Positions 5,484-5,825 of a stretch of 5,825 nucleotides of DNA are shown here, piece by piece (position 1 is the first letter of the stretch; every line of letters begins with the position of its first letter). The position numbers and the translations under genes are program-made. Source of the stretch: Candidatus Zixiibacteriota bacterium (lineage in GTDB: Bacteria; Zixibacteria; MSB-5A5; GN15; PGXB01); NCBI GenBank assembly GCA_024230695.1, contig JAAERC010000232.1:1-5825 (forward strand), given 5' to 3'. Below the pieces are notes generated by a model. That model ran no database searches and was not told where the DNA came from. It was given only the letters and a program-made list of their open reading frames with translations.

Positions 5484-5825
5484 TTAAACCTGCCAAAATA
5501 TTTCCTTTTCGCGCTCGGGAATATCTACCGCTATCCATCCATCGGTTGGCCATTTCTCTATCAATTTATCGCCGTCAGTTACGGTCACAGAAAACTCAAT
5601 TCGGCCAAATCCGTCGGGCAAAAGTGCTTTACGATTGATCCCGAATTCTAAAATCTCCTCATATATATATTCAAAGTCGCCAGAGACTTCCGTTTTCCTG
5701 GCTCTAAGGCAAAACTCCTTGTTACAAATATCTTTAAACTCAATATCTATTCGAATATCATCAAAATCAACTAAATTAAATTTAATTTCAAAGTCAAGAC
5801 GAATGTAAAAACGAATGTAATCAAA
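5484..5825 (-). CDS. C-terminal part of a large protein, possibly a family-57 glycoside hydrolase C-terminal domain
   Basis: This frame is open from the right edge through 113 codons to TAA, followed at once by a second in-frame TAA (5481-5483). The visible part alternates hydrophobic and charged residues as in a beta-sandwich: FYIRLDFEI near the edge, IRIDIEF, YIYEEILEFGI, IEFSVTVTDGDKLIEKWPTDGWIAVDIP, and the ending EIFWQV. The pattern 'YLRLDF ... EilEigI ... v.v.dg..iErWP..G.i.v.vP ... W.V' is how I remember the C-terminal domain of some GH57 alpha-amylase/4-alpha-glucanotransferase-like proteins; this is from memory and unverified. If correct, the missing N-terminal part would hold the catalytic (beta/alpha) barrel. 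The frame itself is secure: 342 nt with no stop, in the operon direction, 15 nt before the next gene. Confidence 0.75.
   Translation of the reverse strand, partial: FDYIRFYIRLDFEIKFNLVDFDDIRIDIEFKDICNKEFCLRARKTEVSGDFEYIYEEILEFGINRKALLPDGFGRIEFSVTVTDGDKLIEKWPTDGWIAVDIPEREKEIFWQV

Noticed and set aside
5387..5638. Plus-strand 83-codon frame
   Set aside because: It overlaps antisense two well-supported minus-strand frames and their junction.

Overview
The window is AT-rich, densely packed, and every gene I can support lies on the minus strand, so it reads from high to low coordinates. Diderm envelope features (a lipobox lipoprotein, a secreted PEGA/DUF5683 protein ending in a Phe-terminated strand, a choice-of-anchor-X-like domain with FN3 repeats) suggest an uncultured Gram-negative lineage of the FCB group or nearby (Zixibacteria, Marinimicrobia or Calditrichota-like). 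That placement is an inference from protein style; no marker gene is present.

Right block (about 4352-5825): three co-directional genes. The first is the 3' end of a gene entering at the right edge, whose last 113 codons resemble the C-terminal beta-sandwich seen in some family-57 glycoside hydrolases. It is followed by a small DUF4870/Tic20-like membrane protein and then a DUF2461 (TIGR02453-type) protein. A weak hairpin with a T-tract about 90 nt past the last stop may end this transcript.

Middle block (about 2918-4351): a 449-nt non-coding region leads to one apparently monocistronic gene, a polyprenyl-phosphate sugar-phosphate transferase of the PglC/WbaP catalytic type with an Arg-rich insertion. 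The leader holds a sigma-54-like -24/-12 element, a 12-codon basic upstream ORF, and GCAAT-type repeats further upstream. A clean intrinsic terminator closes the gene.

Left block (1-2912): a near-consensus sigma-70 promoter drives a three-gene envelope operon. It encodes a PEGA-DUF5683 protein, an FN3-repeat lipoprotein, and a polytopic membrane protein that runs off the left edge and whose best start is TTG. Two junctions in this operon, and one in the right block, have exactly 15 nt between stop and start.

Functionally, the window combines envelope/surface assembly (PEGA protein, lipoprotein, membrane protein) with surface-polysaccharide initiation (sugar transferase). I saw no tRNA, rRNA, CRISPR array, insertion sequence or phage gene. 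The best candidates for something undescribed are the envelope operon and the regulation of the lone sugar transferase.
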